Notes: a model not told the origin generated them from the sequence alone. DNA of 64,000 nucleotides from Brachynemurus nebulosus (GCA_035578155.1 JAPWDM010000013.1:12363527-12427526); one strand, 5' to 3'; positions 1 to 12,149 are shown, numbered from the stretch's first letter. Numbers and translations are program-made.

Positions 1-299
1 AATTTGTTGATAAAATCCGTTTTCTAGTAGTAATATTTGTTTTGTAAAATTGAAGCTTACGTATTTTGTGAATGCGTGATAGCAACTTTTTTTAATGGAT
101 TTTCATATCGTAAAAGTTAATAATTTTTCTTTTTTTTTTCATATTTAATGAGCTGGAAGTGCAAATTACCAAAAAAGTTCTTTCCATGAAAGAAAATTTT
201 TTCTTGTAATATTCTTAAATTTACTTTAAGGGATTACACTACTGTGAAATTTTCAGAAAAGCGAAAAATTATTTTTACTTTAATTTTTTACGGTATTTT
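1..299. other. AT-rich stretch without a recognised feature
   Basis: Poly-A and poly-T rich sequence with no ORF, repeat or RNA gene that I can support. Confidence 0.6.
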
Positions 300-965
300 T
301 TAGGGCTCCGTACCTTACAACGAAAAATCTTTAGGATTCCTTATAAGATCTCGCTCGTATTCATCTGTTCGTATGTCACAGAGGTTTTTCTCAAAAATTA
401 TATAACGTAAGAATTTGCAATTTGGCATAATTTTAGGTCTTAATAACGCACACATATATTGTCAGTCTACGATTGAAAAAAAAATTGTTTTGGAATTGGG
501 AGTCAAAAAAATAGGGAGTCAATTTGTCCCGAAGAAAAGAAAGTTTTAAGTAACATATTATCGTGTGACGGTGTCATTAGAAAGAGTTACCTCTAAGTAT
601 TCCAAAAATTGTTTTTCCAAAAATTTCAAAAATTTTTGGAGACAATCGTTCTCCCCTCTGATCTACTTTGTTTCCACAGCTAAAATTTTGATTTTAAAAG
701 GGTTAGTAAATATTGAATCATAGTTTACCCGGAAAACTACGCGCTCTTTCGACAGTGAAATAGTTGCTCAAAAAAATTTACACAATTTACTAGTATTTCA
801 GGACAATGTGGGAAAAAAAGCGAAATTAGAAAAAAAATAAAAAAAATCATTAATCAAAAAAAAAAGTATTAACAACGATTTGAATGCGTCTTGAACGAAA
901 GAAAATCAGTGTGTGGATTGGGTTGCTCCAGGGCGCAATGATTCTAGTTACGCCCCTGTCGTCAG
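300..965 (+). repeat. Diverged dispersed repeat of the 'gggttCCGTACCTTA' type, copy A
   Basis: It begins with a GGCTCCGTACCTTACAACG-like head, followed by 'tcatctgttcgtatgtcaca', then 'tttggcataattttaggtct' and 'actacgcg'. The same blocks occur in the same order at 38801-39370, with many substitutions. Heads of this type followed by CTGTC-rich sequence are common in insect repeats; that link rests on memory, not on a search. No protein remnant is visible. Confidence 0.6.
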
Positions 966-1287
966 CAGTTGGAAATGTAACCACATTAAATTTGTGCGTT
1001 CCAAAAAAAAAATCTGCAATTCTTAAACAATTTTAATATTTTGTTAAAAAGATCACCAAAATGATTACTTTTACAACGAACTATGCAAATGTTAATATGT
1101 ATTTTGTGTATCGCTCTTCATTCAATTTTCTGAACTAGACAATATAGTCAATATTCTTACTTGCCCCTGAGTATAGGCAATTACACTGCGTTACCAAGTG
1201 GCCCCATACCAACTTTCTTTCAGTTGTCACAACCAAATTTAGATAAGATTTAAATATAAATAAATGAAAAAAAAGTTTAAAATTAAT
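966..1287. other. Anonymous AT-rich DNA
   Basis: No ORF, RNA gene or inverted repeat is supported. 'ccaagtggcc' (about 1195) recurs in similar form near 1511 ('ccaagtggcg'), but nothing around it is conserved. Confidence 0.5.
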
Positions 1288-1432
1288 AGATTTCTGGATG
1301 ATATTCCATATTTCCTATTAATAAATAAAACACTTTACTTCACAAAAAACACCACTTTTATTTTAAATACTCTTATGACATGTTTCGATCAATATAATCA
1401 TTATCGAACAAGTGAAACTAAATATATTTTAT
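1288..1432 (-). repeat. GGTCATATTGACC-hairpin repeat family, copy 1
   Basis: Read on the minus strand it contains an imperfect hairpin, then CGAAACATGTCATAA, an AAAGTGG block, and TAAAGTGTTTTATTTATTAAT. The same order is seen on the plus strand at 63240-63350 (hairpin GGTCATATTGACC) and, partially, at 41700-41790 and 62989-63045. The self-complementary ACATGT after GAA, followed by C, resembles stem III of dimeric hammerhead ribozymes found in Penelope-like retroelements, but the rest of the core deviates from consensus. Confidence 0.5.
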
Positions 1433-2464
1433 AAATGTTAGTAGCGGTGGATGTGTACATAATCCACAAGCACGTGAATATTTGTTTCTTGAAATTCACA
1501 CAGAACGGTCCAAGTGGCGTTGTGGCCCCTTAAGCTCATTTAACTACCACTCTAATAATTATACTTATTTATATTTTGGCGAGAAAACAGAGAACGGAAC
1601 AAATAGCACAGTAAAAGGAAAATGGAAACAAATTATTGCTTGTTTTGTGTACAAAAATAAATAAACAAATAATTATTTTATTTCATCGAATAAAACTTTT
1701 ACGTTTTTTAGTTGACGATACGGACACAGGGGGGAGGCGGGGCGAGCCGTGTTGCGATATTATCGTTACACTGTCAAGCGTTGATAAAAGTTACGGGGTT
1801 TTCCATCTTAAGCTGTTATTTTAACTCTTCACTGAATAAATGGGTCTCGTAATTTACAATAAAAGCTTGTTTTGTTGTGTTTTTTTGCTACTCTTAACAC
1901 AAAAGGAAGTTTTATTTAACAATTTCTGTCAGTAAACATTTTTGTAGTTTGTTTATATTACACAGAAATGTACAAATGTTTTTTTTTTGCAAAATATGTT
2001 TTTGGGTCGTAAATGATTACACAAAAAATGATTATATTACTATCCTCTGGCTTGAATGTTGTTATGTGGTTTTAATATTTGAATTTTTACTTAATTGCTC
2101 TAATAATGAATTTGGACAGTCGTAACTATAATATGAGAAATATAGTGAAATCTATTTAGCACCTAATGTGTTTCGAGGTCGCTACAGTCAGTGTTTTTAC
2201 AAAGATGTACTATTTTTAAAAAGATGTACCTACTCGAGTATGTGTGTGTTCTGATGTATCTAGATATTTTTTCCCGCATGATATCCCGCGAATAAAAATT
2301 ATATCAATTCTTAGGCCAAAATTTTGCCTTAACCTTAACCAAATTTTTAAAAAATCCAATGCAGAAATTTGATTTTTCTTTATTTTAAGGTAAAATATGA
2401 ATTTGATCGAGTTGAAGTCCTCTGTCATGTAAAGTTGCAATTCCAGGTACAATTTTTAGGCAGT
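1433..2464. other. Anonymous AT-rich DNA
   Basis: Short ORFs of 60-78 codons occur, but they have low-complexity composition, no recognisable motif and no partner exon. A G-rich patch lies near 1730-1750. I see no gene here. Confidence 0.5.
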
Positions 2465-3060
2465 ATTCCAGTCTAGAATTTCGAAAAAATCGATTTTTTT
2501 TCATATTTCCAAAGTTCAAACTTTTAAGAATAAGCCTCTAAAAGGATTTACGGAAATTCGAATTATTTTCGAAGTTATGGTTATTTTTCCGTGTCTACTG
2601 TGTATCTTTTCAGTGTTAAATTCAAATGTTTAATGCAAATTACTCAAAACTAGTTTTTTCGATACGGTTTACATGATATCTCAAGTTCTAATGCACTGAT
2701 TTACTTGCATTTTTGTATAGACCTTCTTAATGCTATCAAAATTGGCCCGACGTGACGTAGAGGTCTTTGGAATTTTATTTTTACTATTTTCAAAAAATTT
2801 CCAAAGTTGAAAAAGGGAGGCGAAAAAATTATTTTCTTTTTTAAATGGACGCCATTTTATGAAAGAATTTATTTTTTCAAATCGGCTACGTCCGGCTAAT
2901 TCTACATCCTTGTTTATTAAGAATTAACTAAAATTTTATGTTTCAGATCACCAGGAGGGTCGGAATCACTTCAACCAGGAGACACCTTTTTTTTGAGTCC
3001 GCACTTTGCCGGCTTGTACCGATTTCAATTTTAAATTTTTTTAAAACTTTTATACATTTT
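2465..3060 (+). repeat. Decayed repeat carrying the shared 'ATATCTCAAGTTCTA' module
   Basis: The string 'gatatctcaagttcta' at about 2676 recurs at about 6545. In both places it is followed, 60-100 bp on, by 'aattttatttttactatttt'-like sequence. Both look like old fragments of one element. A good acceptor-like 'ttatgtttcag' at 2937-2947 is followed by an open frame to 3091, but that frame has repeat-like composition and I do not call it an exon. Confidence 0.4.
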
Positions 3061-3734
3061 TATACCTTTCAAATATTAATAAAATACTGTTAAAAAGTGG
3101 ATACTAAAAATGTTTACTGTTTTTTTTTTATTACACCCGTAAAATCACCTAAAATTCGGGCCTCTAGACTAAAATACCCCCTTTACATCTTATTTGTTAT
3201 TATAAAAGTCAAAAGAACAAACCTATACCTAAACCTGATTGGAATTGATTTAATGAGGTTGTACTGTAAAAATTTAATGATTATGTTTTCTTTTCTTCAT
3301 CACCAATGATACGAAAAGCCATTACGATAGTCATAAAAATCATTAAGCCCGAAAATTTATGGGGCATAATTATGTTTTTCGACCAGTTGAGGGTTAATAA
3401 AAAGTTATAATTTTCTCTTCTTTTCGCTTATATAGTAGTAATTTTGTCTGTATAGAAACTTTTTCATATTTCTATTTGCCGAAAAGCAGCCGAGAATGCA
3501 AAGGCAAAAAAAAAATAAAAATAAAAATGAAATGAAAGTATATTATTCATTCTTATAGAAAATTTTTGCCGCCTCTATTCAAGTAAGAAAAAATCACACT
3601 AAAAGCAATTTATCAAAATTACTTGCAAAGAAAAGTTTTATCTGCTTACAGTAAAAAGGAAAATGAACAAACTATTCACTACTCAAAAGTTTTATAATTT
3701 TTTTTTTTTAATTCATTCGGAATCTAGAGTCATT
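3061..3734. other. Anonymous AT-rich DNA
   Basis: Two ORFs of 63-70 codons are present, rich in K, F, I, N and Y, as expected from AT-rich random sequence. Nothing else is supported. Confidence 0.5.
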
Positions 3735-3850
3735 AGTATCAAAATCAGGGTTGTTATAGATCTGTATTTGTTTCCGCGTTCGCATCCGCAATATTCCGGA
3801 TATAATGCGAATGCGGATTTTTATAAAACTAAAAAACAACGTACTTTTAG
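3735..3850. repeat. GCATTCGCATCCGCA-type repeat fragment
   Basis: It holds inverted copies of a GCGGATGCG-like motif ('cgcgttcgcatccgcaata' and 'aatgcgaatgcggat'). Similar blocks occur at 11640-12100 and on both sides of the hAT MITE at 35550-35980. Iterated motifs of this sort are typical of subterminal regions of DNA transposons. The ends of the element are not visible. Confidence 0.45.
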
Positions 3851-4004
3851 TTAGGAACAAGAATGTTGATATTCAGAAAAAATATTAAACTCGAGTGTAA
3901 TGCGTTAAAACCATTTAACGAATAAAATAATTATGAATCATTTTATTATTTAATATTTCGTTACTATGGTTTTGAAACCAGTTAAATTAAGGGAGAAAAA
4001 ATGA

Positions 4005-4450
4005 TTTTGGCTGGATCTTACGCGCCCACAGTCCCCCAGAATTAACTTAGAGGGTTGAAATTTGGTATGTTGATAGAGTTCGTACTTAGGGTCTGCTTTT
4101 TGGAGGTTTTAATATTCTGACCCCAACCACACCATTTTTAAGCTACAATTTCATGCTTTTTTAACGTTTTCGAAGTTTGTACCACTCGCACAGGTCTCCC
4201 AAATAAACCTAGAGGGCTGAAATTTTGTGTACAGGTTAAGTTAATAGCCAGCCACTGCCTTTTGGAGGTTACAACTTTTAACCCTTACCCCCACGATTTT
4301 TATGCCAATATTTCCTTGATTTTTTTGCCTTTTTTCTAACACGCCTAGAGACTCTCTGAGTAAACGTAGAGGGCTGAAATTTTGAACATGTATTGAGTTA
4401 GTATCCAGTTAGTGCTTTTTAGGGATCCCACATTACCTTTCCCCCCACTT
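4005..4450 (+). repeat. Three-unit diverged tandem repeat, unit about 155-165 bp
   Basis: 'acctagagggctgaaattttg'-like blocks start near 4048, 4211 and 4366. Each is followed by a 'gagttagtatcca'-like block, then a 'tgctttttggaggtt'-like block and a C-rich run. The units differ by many substitutions and small indels, so the array is old. No copy elsewhere in the window was noticed. Confidence 0.7.
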
Positions 4451-4626
4451 CTCTTATTTTTACATCGGAATTCAATGGTATTGTTAAATGTGTTTAAAAT
4501 GCTTTATATTGATATTATAAGACAAGTAGACAAATAGTAAATTTAAAAATTTAAAAAAAATGAACGTACTTTTATAACAAATGCAATACATACATATTTC
4601 AGTTAAGTTTAACCATTATTAACCAG

Positions 4627-4836
4627 TTTATTTCAGTTAAATTTAACCATCCTTCGTCACTTTGAATTTAAATAATTTCCGTTTTCTTGACTCTATCTCT
4701 TTTATTATTGCATTTATGTAAATTTTAAATTTGCGGTTTATTTTTAGAAAAGAATAGAAGATTGATTTGTTTTGAATATAAGAATTATTTAATTTTTTGA
4801 CGAAAACTCATGATCAATTGTATCTGAAATGAGGTA
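4627..4836 (+). mobile_element. TCATTTCAG MITE, copy 1
   Basis: This is an element of about 210 bp whose ends read ATTTCAGTTAAA and TCTGAAATGAGGTA, giving a short inverted repeat around TCATTTCAG. Its body ('aaaagaatagaagattgatt', 'cgttttcttg') is shared with copies at 53537-53746 (same strand) and, inverted, at 37355-37560 and 53849-54060. It codes for nothing. The superfamily is unknown because no target duplication is clear. A partial second copy of the left end precedes it (4600-4626). Confidence 0.7.
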
Positions 4837-6429
4837 TAATTTAAAACTGTTATTAAAGTTAATGTTTATTTATAAGGTATTAATTTTGAATTTTTATTTA
4901 TAAATAAAATAGAAATTTTGAATTTTTTTGGAAAGAAAAATTCCTTCATATAGGCCTTCCAGTTTACTATTTAATGTCTTTTGTTAATATTTAAAAATAG
5001 AACACAAAGGCAATTGGCGGATAAGCATGGGTAGGAATGCCCTCGTACGACTTGTGTTGGCTTTTTTCCTGCTAACTGCTATCGGCATCAAATCGAAATT
5101 TACTTAGATTCAGCCCTTAAAAGCTTAAAACCTTTTTTTAAAGTCCCGATCAGCCGGACACTCATCATCAGTTTTGAAACCACCAAAATGGCAAATCGCT
5201 TGTAGACTTTCAATCACATTTCGCTTGTAGAATTCAATACCGGGAAAAGTTCGACTTCCGTAATAGGGCCCCGCCGCTCACGGCGTTTTTTTTTTTTTTT
5301 TTTTTGCTTATAATATGCTATTTGTACAATGTTTATATAAAATATTAATTTAAAAAAGATAAATAGTGTTAAGTATTTGCATATATTTTCAATGCAATTG
5401 ACAATAATATTATTTTATTTTCCAATTTTGATAATTAATGTTAAAAATTATTTAATTGTAAATATTTTTTCAATTTGAAATCGGTCCAATTGATTAATTT
5501 GTGACAACAATGAATAATTCCAATTTTTTTTCCATAATCCTATTTAAAATGAACATTTACACATTAAAAAACATTCAATTATTTAAAAAAAATCTATGGA
5601 GAATAATTTCAAAAACCAATGCAAAGTAGAAATTCGATTCAATCCTTTTGAATAATATTTACAATTAAGAAGAAAAAGTTATTTAATTAATTTGTTTAAT
5701 ATACTTGTTGGGCTTATTTTAGTAAGGCATTATTCAGGTAGAGTCATTCAAAATCTTATCCGAAACGAATGTCTATGGCAGAATGATAGAGGTATGTTAG
5801 GTATATCATCCCGAAAAATTAACACTTTCAGTCCCACGGCTTCGGCATCCGAAACCAAACAAAACATCCCCAGAGGCCGACCGCGATCAGTGATTAATTG
5901 ATTAGTTGGCTACGCATTATGTGTGCGATGATTATCATCATTCATCACACGGATGTCTTCCTACTCACACAAATACATACCAACACACACTACTCTTTTG
6001 GTTTCTTTGTATAAAAAATTTTAAGATAAACAAAAATATATAAAAAATAAGTATAATTTATATTTTTAAATAAGATTGATTTGAATGTCAGTGTATATGT
6101 AGTATGTACGTATCGCGTACGTATGTTTACAGTTTTACACACACATGTTGAACTGTGTTGAATATATTCAGTGTTTGAATCATTTTATTTTATGTATTTG
6201 TTTATATAAAGTTTTTTTTTTTTTTTAAATATTGCCGGCTTCCAGGGAAGTTTGCTATGAAAGTGCTCGGGCCTCATAGTGTTAATGTAAAAATTCATTC
6301 TCGCTTATAAGTACATTTTTAACGAATTTCTCTAATGAGCCTGCTCTTGTTTTGCGATTTCATTGTTTAAGGTAGAATTTTTATAGTCTAGAATTTTGTA
6401 AGTGTCCTGAAGAAAGAAATTTAAAAATT
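4837..6429. other. Anonymous DNA, partly less AT-rich
   Basis: A T-run lies at 5287-5306, after the GC-rich 'gggccccgccgctcacggcg'. A 69-codon ORF (5692-5901) ends in PRGRPRSVIN, a basic AT-hook-like tail, but it has no supporting homologue or splice context and I do not call it a gene. A small palindrome around TACGTATCGCGTACGTA lies near 6107-6123. Confidence 0.4.
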
Positions 6430-6847
6430 TTGGAAATTTATAAAGATGTAGCCATTTTAATACGGTTGGTTCCGGTATCAGGTATTATACTTCAAAGCTT
6501 GAAATGCATTTTTTTGAAACTACATTTTTCAAGCTGGCCGACACGATATCTCAAGTTCTATTTATCCAATCAACTTCAAATTTGGTATGTACCTTCAGAG
6601 ACTACGGATATTGCAAAATTTTAATTTTTACTATTTTTAAAAAATAAAAAATTTCGAAAAAATGTTAAAAAAATAATCTTTTTTAAACAGTCAACATTTT
6701 TAGATTTTTAAATCTTTTTTTCATTGTAATTCCTATCAGAACGACAATCTTTCTAAACTAAAATCGTTTTCGTCTCTTTATTGTTGTCGATGAACACAAA
6801 TCCCAAAATCATCTCAAAATTTTTGTTCTTTAGACTAGAAGATCCCC
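6430..6847 (+). repeat. Decayed repeat related to 2465-3060
   Basis: It contains 'ctggccgacacgatatctca', 'ccaatcaacttcaaatttgg' and a T-rich block. The second block belongs to the module that recurs in many elements of this window (see findings). Confidence 0.4.
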
Positions 6848-7746
6848 TTAAGGGGGGGGGTAAGGTTTTTAAATTTTTTTTTTGCATTTTTTTTTTAAAT
6901 TTTTTTTCTGAATGTACAACATGTCGAGCGTGTTGTGTCAAAATTTCAAGTAAATCCGAGCAAAACTAATGAAGATACAGCGTTTCAAGCGACCGGCCCT
7001 CATGCTTGATTTCTATACCTGTCTGGTAGCTGCGCGACGCGCCTACCTGCTAAGTATAAAATTTACTTTAATTTTATACTTACAAATCTTATACAAAACA
7101 AATACTTACTATAATTACCCGCGTAAGTATAAAAAATTATATCATTTTATTGATGCTTAGTTTTGGATTTTTGAGTATAAAAAACTTTAAATCCATTTTC
7201 TCGCAAACAACATTTTTGAAGTCCGTGAACATCATAACTCAAAATCTACTTCACCAATTTTGTTGAAATTTTGTACACTGTTTCTACACATAAATCAACA
7301 GGTAATGACGTCGAGTTTTTTTTTTTTTGCTATTTTTTTCCAGTTTATAATAAAAAATTAACCGAAATTTTTAGCAAAAATTGTGTTTTTCACTTCAAAG
7401 TGCTGCCAAAAATAAAAAAATTGAAAAAATACAAAAAACTCTTCCTGACTCCCTAGGGAAACATATCGCCTTTTAAACGCATTTCGATTTTTTTGTCTCG
7501 GATGATCCGGTACCAAGTTATGATGTTCACCGCAAAACAACTTTTTTTCGAGGCGCCTCCGGAAATTCACTGTCACGGACTTATTTATCGATATTTGTAA
7601 TTGATAATTTTTTCAAAGATACTTCAGATGTTATACTATAACGTGTATATGAAATAAATAAGCCAACATCATTCATATCTCCAAAAAAAAAATCATGAAA
7701 ATATGCCTTTTTTTCGCGTTTAAAACCTTACCCCCCCCCCCCTTAA
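6848..7746. mobile_element. TTAA-flanked MITE with G/C-run ends
   Basis: The element opens TTAAGGGGGGGGGTAAGGTT and closes AACCTTACCCC...CCCTTAA, so it has inverted ends bounded by TTAA, about 0.9 kb apart. Within it, 'cataactcaaaatctactt' (about 7232) and, on the other strand, a 'ggatcatccgagacaaaaaaat' block (about 7490) recur at 39650-39700. It has no transposase. TTAA target sites are known for the piggyBac, Kolobok and Sola3 superfamilies; I cannot choose among them. Confidence 0.65.
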
Positions 7747-8157
7747 TAGAGCTAACACTAAAATACTGATTTCATCAACCCGCAGTTCTCCGGCTTCAGA
7801 TAAATTGTACCCGTCATTTTCGAATAATTCTAAATAGTAAATTTTTGAAATGAACCTCAACGGTTGTATTTATATAGCAACTCCCTCTGTTATCGATGTA
7901 CTTTATGTACTGCTTTTTTTAAAAAATTATTTTTTTGTTATTTTTTTATTTTTTTTAATGCCGGTGTGGTATATAAATTATTTCTGGCGATGATTATGAT
8001 AGGGGGCAAGGGGCGAGGACGCGAGGGGTATTGTAGTTAAATGTGTTATTGACGAGTTATCTGACGTTTGCATCAATATTGGCTAGTTATGATTAAAATT
8101 TTCAATTAAAATACAATATTGTCCAAAATAATTCTGTATATAGGTGGTTGCACATAT
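7747..8157. other. Anonymous AT-rich DNA with a short G-rich patch
   Basis: The patch 'gggggcaaggggcgaggacg' lies near 8001-8020. No ORF or repeat family is recognised. Confidence 0.5.
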
Positions 8158-8373
8158 ACAGGGTGTAAAGAATATAAATCTCGCTGAGAAAACAGTGGGT
8201 AGATCTCATCCATGTAATTAATATTAGCCAAAAGATTTGAACCAAAACTGTTTTTTAACAGAAAAAATTTGATACAAAATATCCGGCTTTGACCATCTCA
8301 TCTTTGTAAAATAAATTTTCTGCTTTAAAAAAAAAAAAAAAAAAAAAAAACATCTGAAAAACACCTATATGAC

Positions 8374-9157
8374 TTAAGGGGAGGTTTACTTGAGATGGAC
8401 GAAAAATTATGTATTTTTCTGGAATTTTTTTCTCAAGAACGGAAGTAAATATCAATTTCAAATTTTGTACACATGTTTGTTAAGTATTAGACTATACAAA
8501 AAAAAAATTTTCAAAGAAAAATATAAAAAATTGTCCATTTTATAGATAGTGCAGTGTGACGATCCGAAAACCGATGCCTTGTTGGTTGATATCATAGCGC
8601 CGGTAATAAACCACTGAAATCCAAAAACAAAAAAGATTTATAAAATATTTGAAGAGTACCGGCACCTTTACCTATAATATCAATAAATTGCTAAAAAAAA
8701 ATGGCGAATGTGTGTACTTTTGATTACGATTTTTGTCTTATTTTTCGCTCTTTAAAGTAAAATAAAAAAAAAATAAAAATTATTAAAAGTGTATCGGACT
8801 TAGGTATAGGTGCCGGACAACTAAATTACCTTTAAAATAAAAAAATTAAAAAAAGGATCAATCGAATAGTTTTTGAGTTATTGTGTCAACCAGTTTCAAA
8901 AATGTGGTTCCAAGATATTATAAAATATATATAAAGAAACGTATTTTCGAAATTTTATATTTAATACTCATTGTTGTGAGAACTACGTTTTTTGAGTTTT
9001 TTTTATAGAAAGCTGGATTCGGTTAATGTGTAAAAATCTTTTTTTTTAATTATTTTCAGCAAAATCACTTTGGGAACATATTTTACACATAATTAGCTAC
9101 CAATTTCTGCAAAAAAAATCGATTTTTTTAACGACGCTCAAGTAAACCTCCCCTTAA
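8374..9157. mobile_element. TTAAGGGGAGGTTTACTTGA MITE, copy A
   Basis: The ends TTAAGGGGAGGTTTACTTGA and TCAAGTAAACCTCCCCTTAA are perfect inverted repeats that include the TTAA target. The body is shared, in inverted orientation, with 13183-14021: the 'gatccgaaaaccgatg' block, the 'aggtgccggac' block, 'atgtgtaaaatatgttcccaa' and an ATATATA seed at about 8922. In copy B the same seed has become a long (TA)n tract. No coding capacity is visible. It lies downstream of an ACAGGGTGTAAA end (8160-8171). Confidence 0.85.
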
Positions 9158-9269
9158 ACATGTTTATAAAATTTTATTGAATTTTAGTCAAAAAAAGTAT
9201 TTTCTACCTTTGATATTAAGAAGGTATTTATGCATAATTAAGACAGGGCCGTACTTAGAAAAATTTTAA

Positions 9270-9405
9270 AAAATCATGTAGCCAGTTAATTTGCAATTTT
9301 TTCAAACTGTAAATTCCGACAAAATTCCTGTGGTTTTAGTGTCTACAGGGTGCTATAAGTCACCCCTCAAAAGGACGAGTGTTGGCTTTTTTACACCCTG
9401 TGTAA
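9270..9405 (-). mobile_element. Fragment of the CAGGGTGTAAA foldback family
   Basis: The segment 'gtctacagggtgctataagt', then 'cacccctcaaaaggacga', then 'ttacaccctg' matches one arm of the element at 27141-27481. Another CAGGGTGTAAA end lies at 8161, in the opposite orientation. 8161-9402 could therefore be one element interrupted by the TTAA MITE, or two separate pieces. Confidence 0.6.
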
Positions 9406-10199
9406 TATTATTTCATTTATATCGATATGTTGTAGTTTCGCTTTTCGCATATATTTTTGTGGATACAAATCAAAAATTGAAAATGAAAATTATTGGTTTT
9501 GTGCATGATTCAGTTTTATATTATATGGTACAAATCAAACAAATTTTGATTTTTGTCAAATTTTAAAAATTGAATTTTATTTATTTTTTGGTCTCCCTCG
9601 TCTCAACAAAAAAATCGGCTAAAAGTGAGTCAGGCACACACAATTAGGGTTACGTACTGTGAACGTGCATCTACAGATACCTAACGCATATGAAACGCAT
9701 ACCTACTTACCATGTACAGTATAATTAATACTAATGGGACGTAATTTGTGTTCCCCATAGAACCAACGGGAACCAATGTAACAAAACAACAACGGCTACA
9801 TCTCTAACTAGTTAACTAACCTAACTAGAGGGGCGGAGGGACGACGACAAATGAATGCGTTTGTCTGTCTGTTTGATAATAGATAGTACTTACACACATG
9901 TGAGACTGTGAAGACTGTAGGTACATATGAGACCAATATGGCGGGAGATATGTTACCAATATCCATTGTTCATCATTATTGTCAATTTACACCACACATA
10001 GGTACATACGTCATTGTTAATTAATTATAATTACATATAATTATATATAGAAGCATATAATAATTATTGTATATACATTTTCAAAGTAAATGGTACCATA
10101 AGTCTGTTTTGGAATATTGATAAATTGTTATGGTGATTACGCATAGTTTGGAGAATGCTTATTGCCTTATACGATAGTTAATCTTGAAATTACGAAATA
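9406..10199. other. Anonymous unique-looking DNA
   Basis: Somewhat less AT-rich (9600-9900), with many short words such as 'taactagttaactaacctaa'. No ORF, splice pair or repeat is recognised. Confidence 0.45.
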
Positions 10200-11260
10200 G
10201 GTAGTGAAAGAGTTTAGTATTTATTAGTAATGAAATCTGTAATGATTGAGAGCGAGTAATGAAAATGGTATTGCTTTGGTTGTAATAAAATTTCTAATGA
10301 TTGTAAGGTGAAACAATGGCTAATGGTTAGTCGATTAGTGCTGAAAGTAATTGATATTTTCTATTATTCAATTTATTTAATTTATCCACAATATTTTTAA
10401 TGTCACATATTTTGTATTACTTAAACTTAGGTACAACTCGGTATATATACTAAGGGTGCAATAGTTTATCACCAGGGTCGTGGAGAAAAATGGCGGGCCC
10501 TGGGACTAAACAGTATTTTTTTAAAGTTTTCTTCCATAAAGAATAAGCGATGGGCAGAAAAGAACTTAACTTTTTTCCCGGGCCCTCTACCGACAGCTAT
10601 GGGGCCCCTTCTGATGGCCGGGCCCCGGGGCTACAACCCCGACTACCTCACCCTCTCGTCGGGCCTGCTTATCACTACCAAGAAATTGAATTCTTAACGA
10701 ATTTTTTCTTTAATAATTACTTACTAATAATTAGATAAGAGTAACTTTAATTTTATTTTTATTGCCTATTACTTAAGTTCTGTGCTTGTCAGATTATTAC
10801 TAATATTCAACAAATCTATGGAAATCAAAATAAATCAAAATAAATTTTAAAACTGAAACAATTGAAATCACATTTAATATGCATTTATTTGATATTAAAA
10901 ATTTGGATTTGTATTAAGTATTTCCTTTGAGAAATAGATACCTACTTTAATTTCGTATGAATTCTGGTTCTGGTGCTTTCCACTGCAATGATTGCTTTCC
11001 GTATTTTGTTATTGGCTTCGACATCCATCTATAACCACAATTCGTTTAACAAAGTTCTACACTGTCGTTACAGAAGCTTTCACTTCGGTCGTGAGGTCTT
11101 AAGGGCACCCATAATTTTTTGTTACATTTTCGTATATCAAAAAATTATTTATTTAAATATTTTGAAAAATTTTAATTTCAGAAGTGGCTTCTGATTCACC
11201 TCTTCACTATTTCTTTCTGAAAAGACGTTAAGAAAAATACCATTTACGTTGGAAATAATT
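10200..11260 (+). repeat. Old segment duplicated at 57100-57790
   Basis: Blocks in matching order: 'tttctaatgattgtaaggtg' / 'tttgtaatgattgtaagttg'; 'atttaatttatcca'; 'tttaatatgcattta'; 'ttggcttc' plus 'catctataacc'; and 'cacttcg'. The two copies are heavily diverged. Copy 1 also contains a GC-rich insert (next entry). Its nature is unknown and no coding potential is conserved. Confidence 0.55.
10473..10690. mobile_element. GC-rich CAGGGTSGTGGAG insert, possibly hAT-like
   Basis: It begins CAGGGTCGTGGAGAAAAATG and carries GGGCCC and CCGGGCCCTC palindromes. The reverse complement of 50540-50594 begins CAGGGTGGTGGAGAGAAC and also reaches GGGCCC, so this is a dispersed terminal sequence. CAGGG-type ends are seen in hAT elements, but I cannot find a partner end or an 8-bp duplication. 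The 62-codon ORF here (10550-10738) is probably incidental. Confidence 0.4.
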
Positions 11261-11639
11261 ATTATATTACACATCACAATAGACAACAGTCGGTATATTA
11301 CCTATACATAATGTACATAATATACGCAAATATGTTACGTCATTGTATGTATATATACATTTTTGGTTCCCCCAACAATTAAGGTCGGTCCATGTTTGTA
11401 AATCAATAATTATTTTATGTAGATAAATTAATTACATAAATATGATTAAATATAAACAGTAATGACACTTAAATTGTTAACGTTCATTTTATTTTAGTTT
11501 GTTAAATGTAATATGTATAAACATTTTTTTGAAAATTTTATAATTTTAATTAATAACATTTACAACAACTCACTTAATAAAGCAATAAATATGTGGATAC
11601 TTTTAATAAATTTTTTTTTAAAACAATTTTAAATCGGGG
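11261..11639. other. Anonymous AT-rich DNA
   Basis: Nothing is recognised beyond AT-rich low complexity. Confidence 0.5.
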
Positions 11640-12110
11640 TTGTTGCAAATGTTCGGAACCGCAACCGCTTTTGCGTTATTTTAATGCAGACATAATGCGG
11701 ATGCGGGTTGCAACATGAACCGATACTTTCGAACTGTTGAATCGAAGGCTCCCTCTGCTTTCTCTTTTTTTAAGTCATATATGGTGCTAAAATTGGAACT
11801 AGCAGAAAACTGGTTAACTTTTGTGTTCTCTTTCTTTTCGGCCTTTATCGACACTAATACCCCCCTCCTGTGTACCTCATTTACCGCCCTACAAGAAGCC
11901 ACAACATTAAAATACAATTTAAAAATATTTTATGAAGTTAAATCTTGAAATGGTGTAATACAATATTTGTCAAAAGACATCCACTCGCGAAAAAGGCAAA
12001 AGATTATTACTTTTTTAAAATCCGCATCCATGTCCGCATCTGCGTTTGCAGGTATCTTAAGTATCGTATCTGCAATAAGCCTACTTCAAATATTAGCAAG
12101 AGATCTAATA
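11640..12110. repeat. GCGGATGCGG-motif element, degraded
   Basis: GCGGATGCGGGT-like and CCGCATCCATGTCCGCAT-like motifs lie near both ends (11660-11710 and 12020-12050) in opposite orientation, as in a MITE with iterated subterminal motifs. Overlapping ORFs on both strands (77-78 codons, 11681-11948) have no recognised motif. Related fragments lie at 3735-3850 and 35510-36060. Confidence 0.45.
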
Positions 12111-12149
12111 TGAAGTTGTTTATTTTTAAAATTTAATATAATCTATTAT

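Noticed and set aside
2937..3091. Acceptor-like TTTCAG followed by an open frame
   Set aside because: The context is a decayed repeat and no donor or partner exon is visible.
5692..5901. 69-codon ORF ending PRGRPRSVIN
   Set aside because: The AT-hook-like tail is suggestive, but there is no homologue, no splice pairing and no conservation evidence.
8161..9402. A single 1.24-kb CAGGGTGTAAA-ended transposon
   Set aside because: The left end's inner sequence does not match the family seen at 27141, so joining the two ends is not secure; only the right fragment was annotated.
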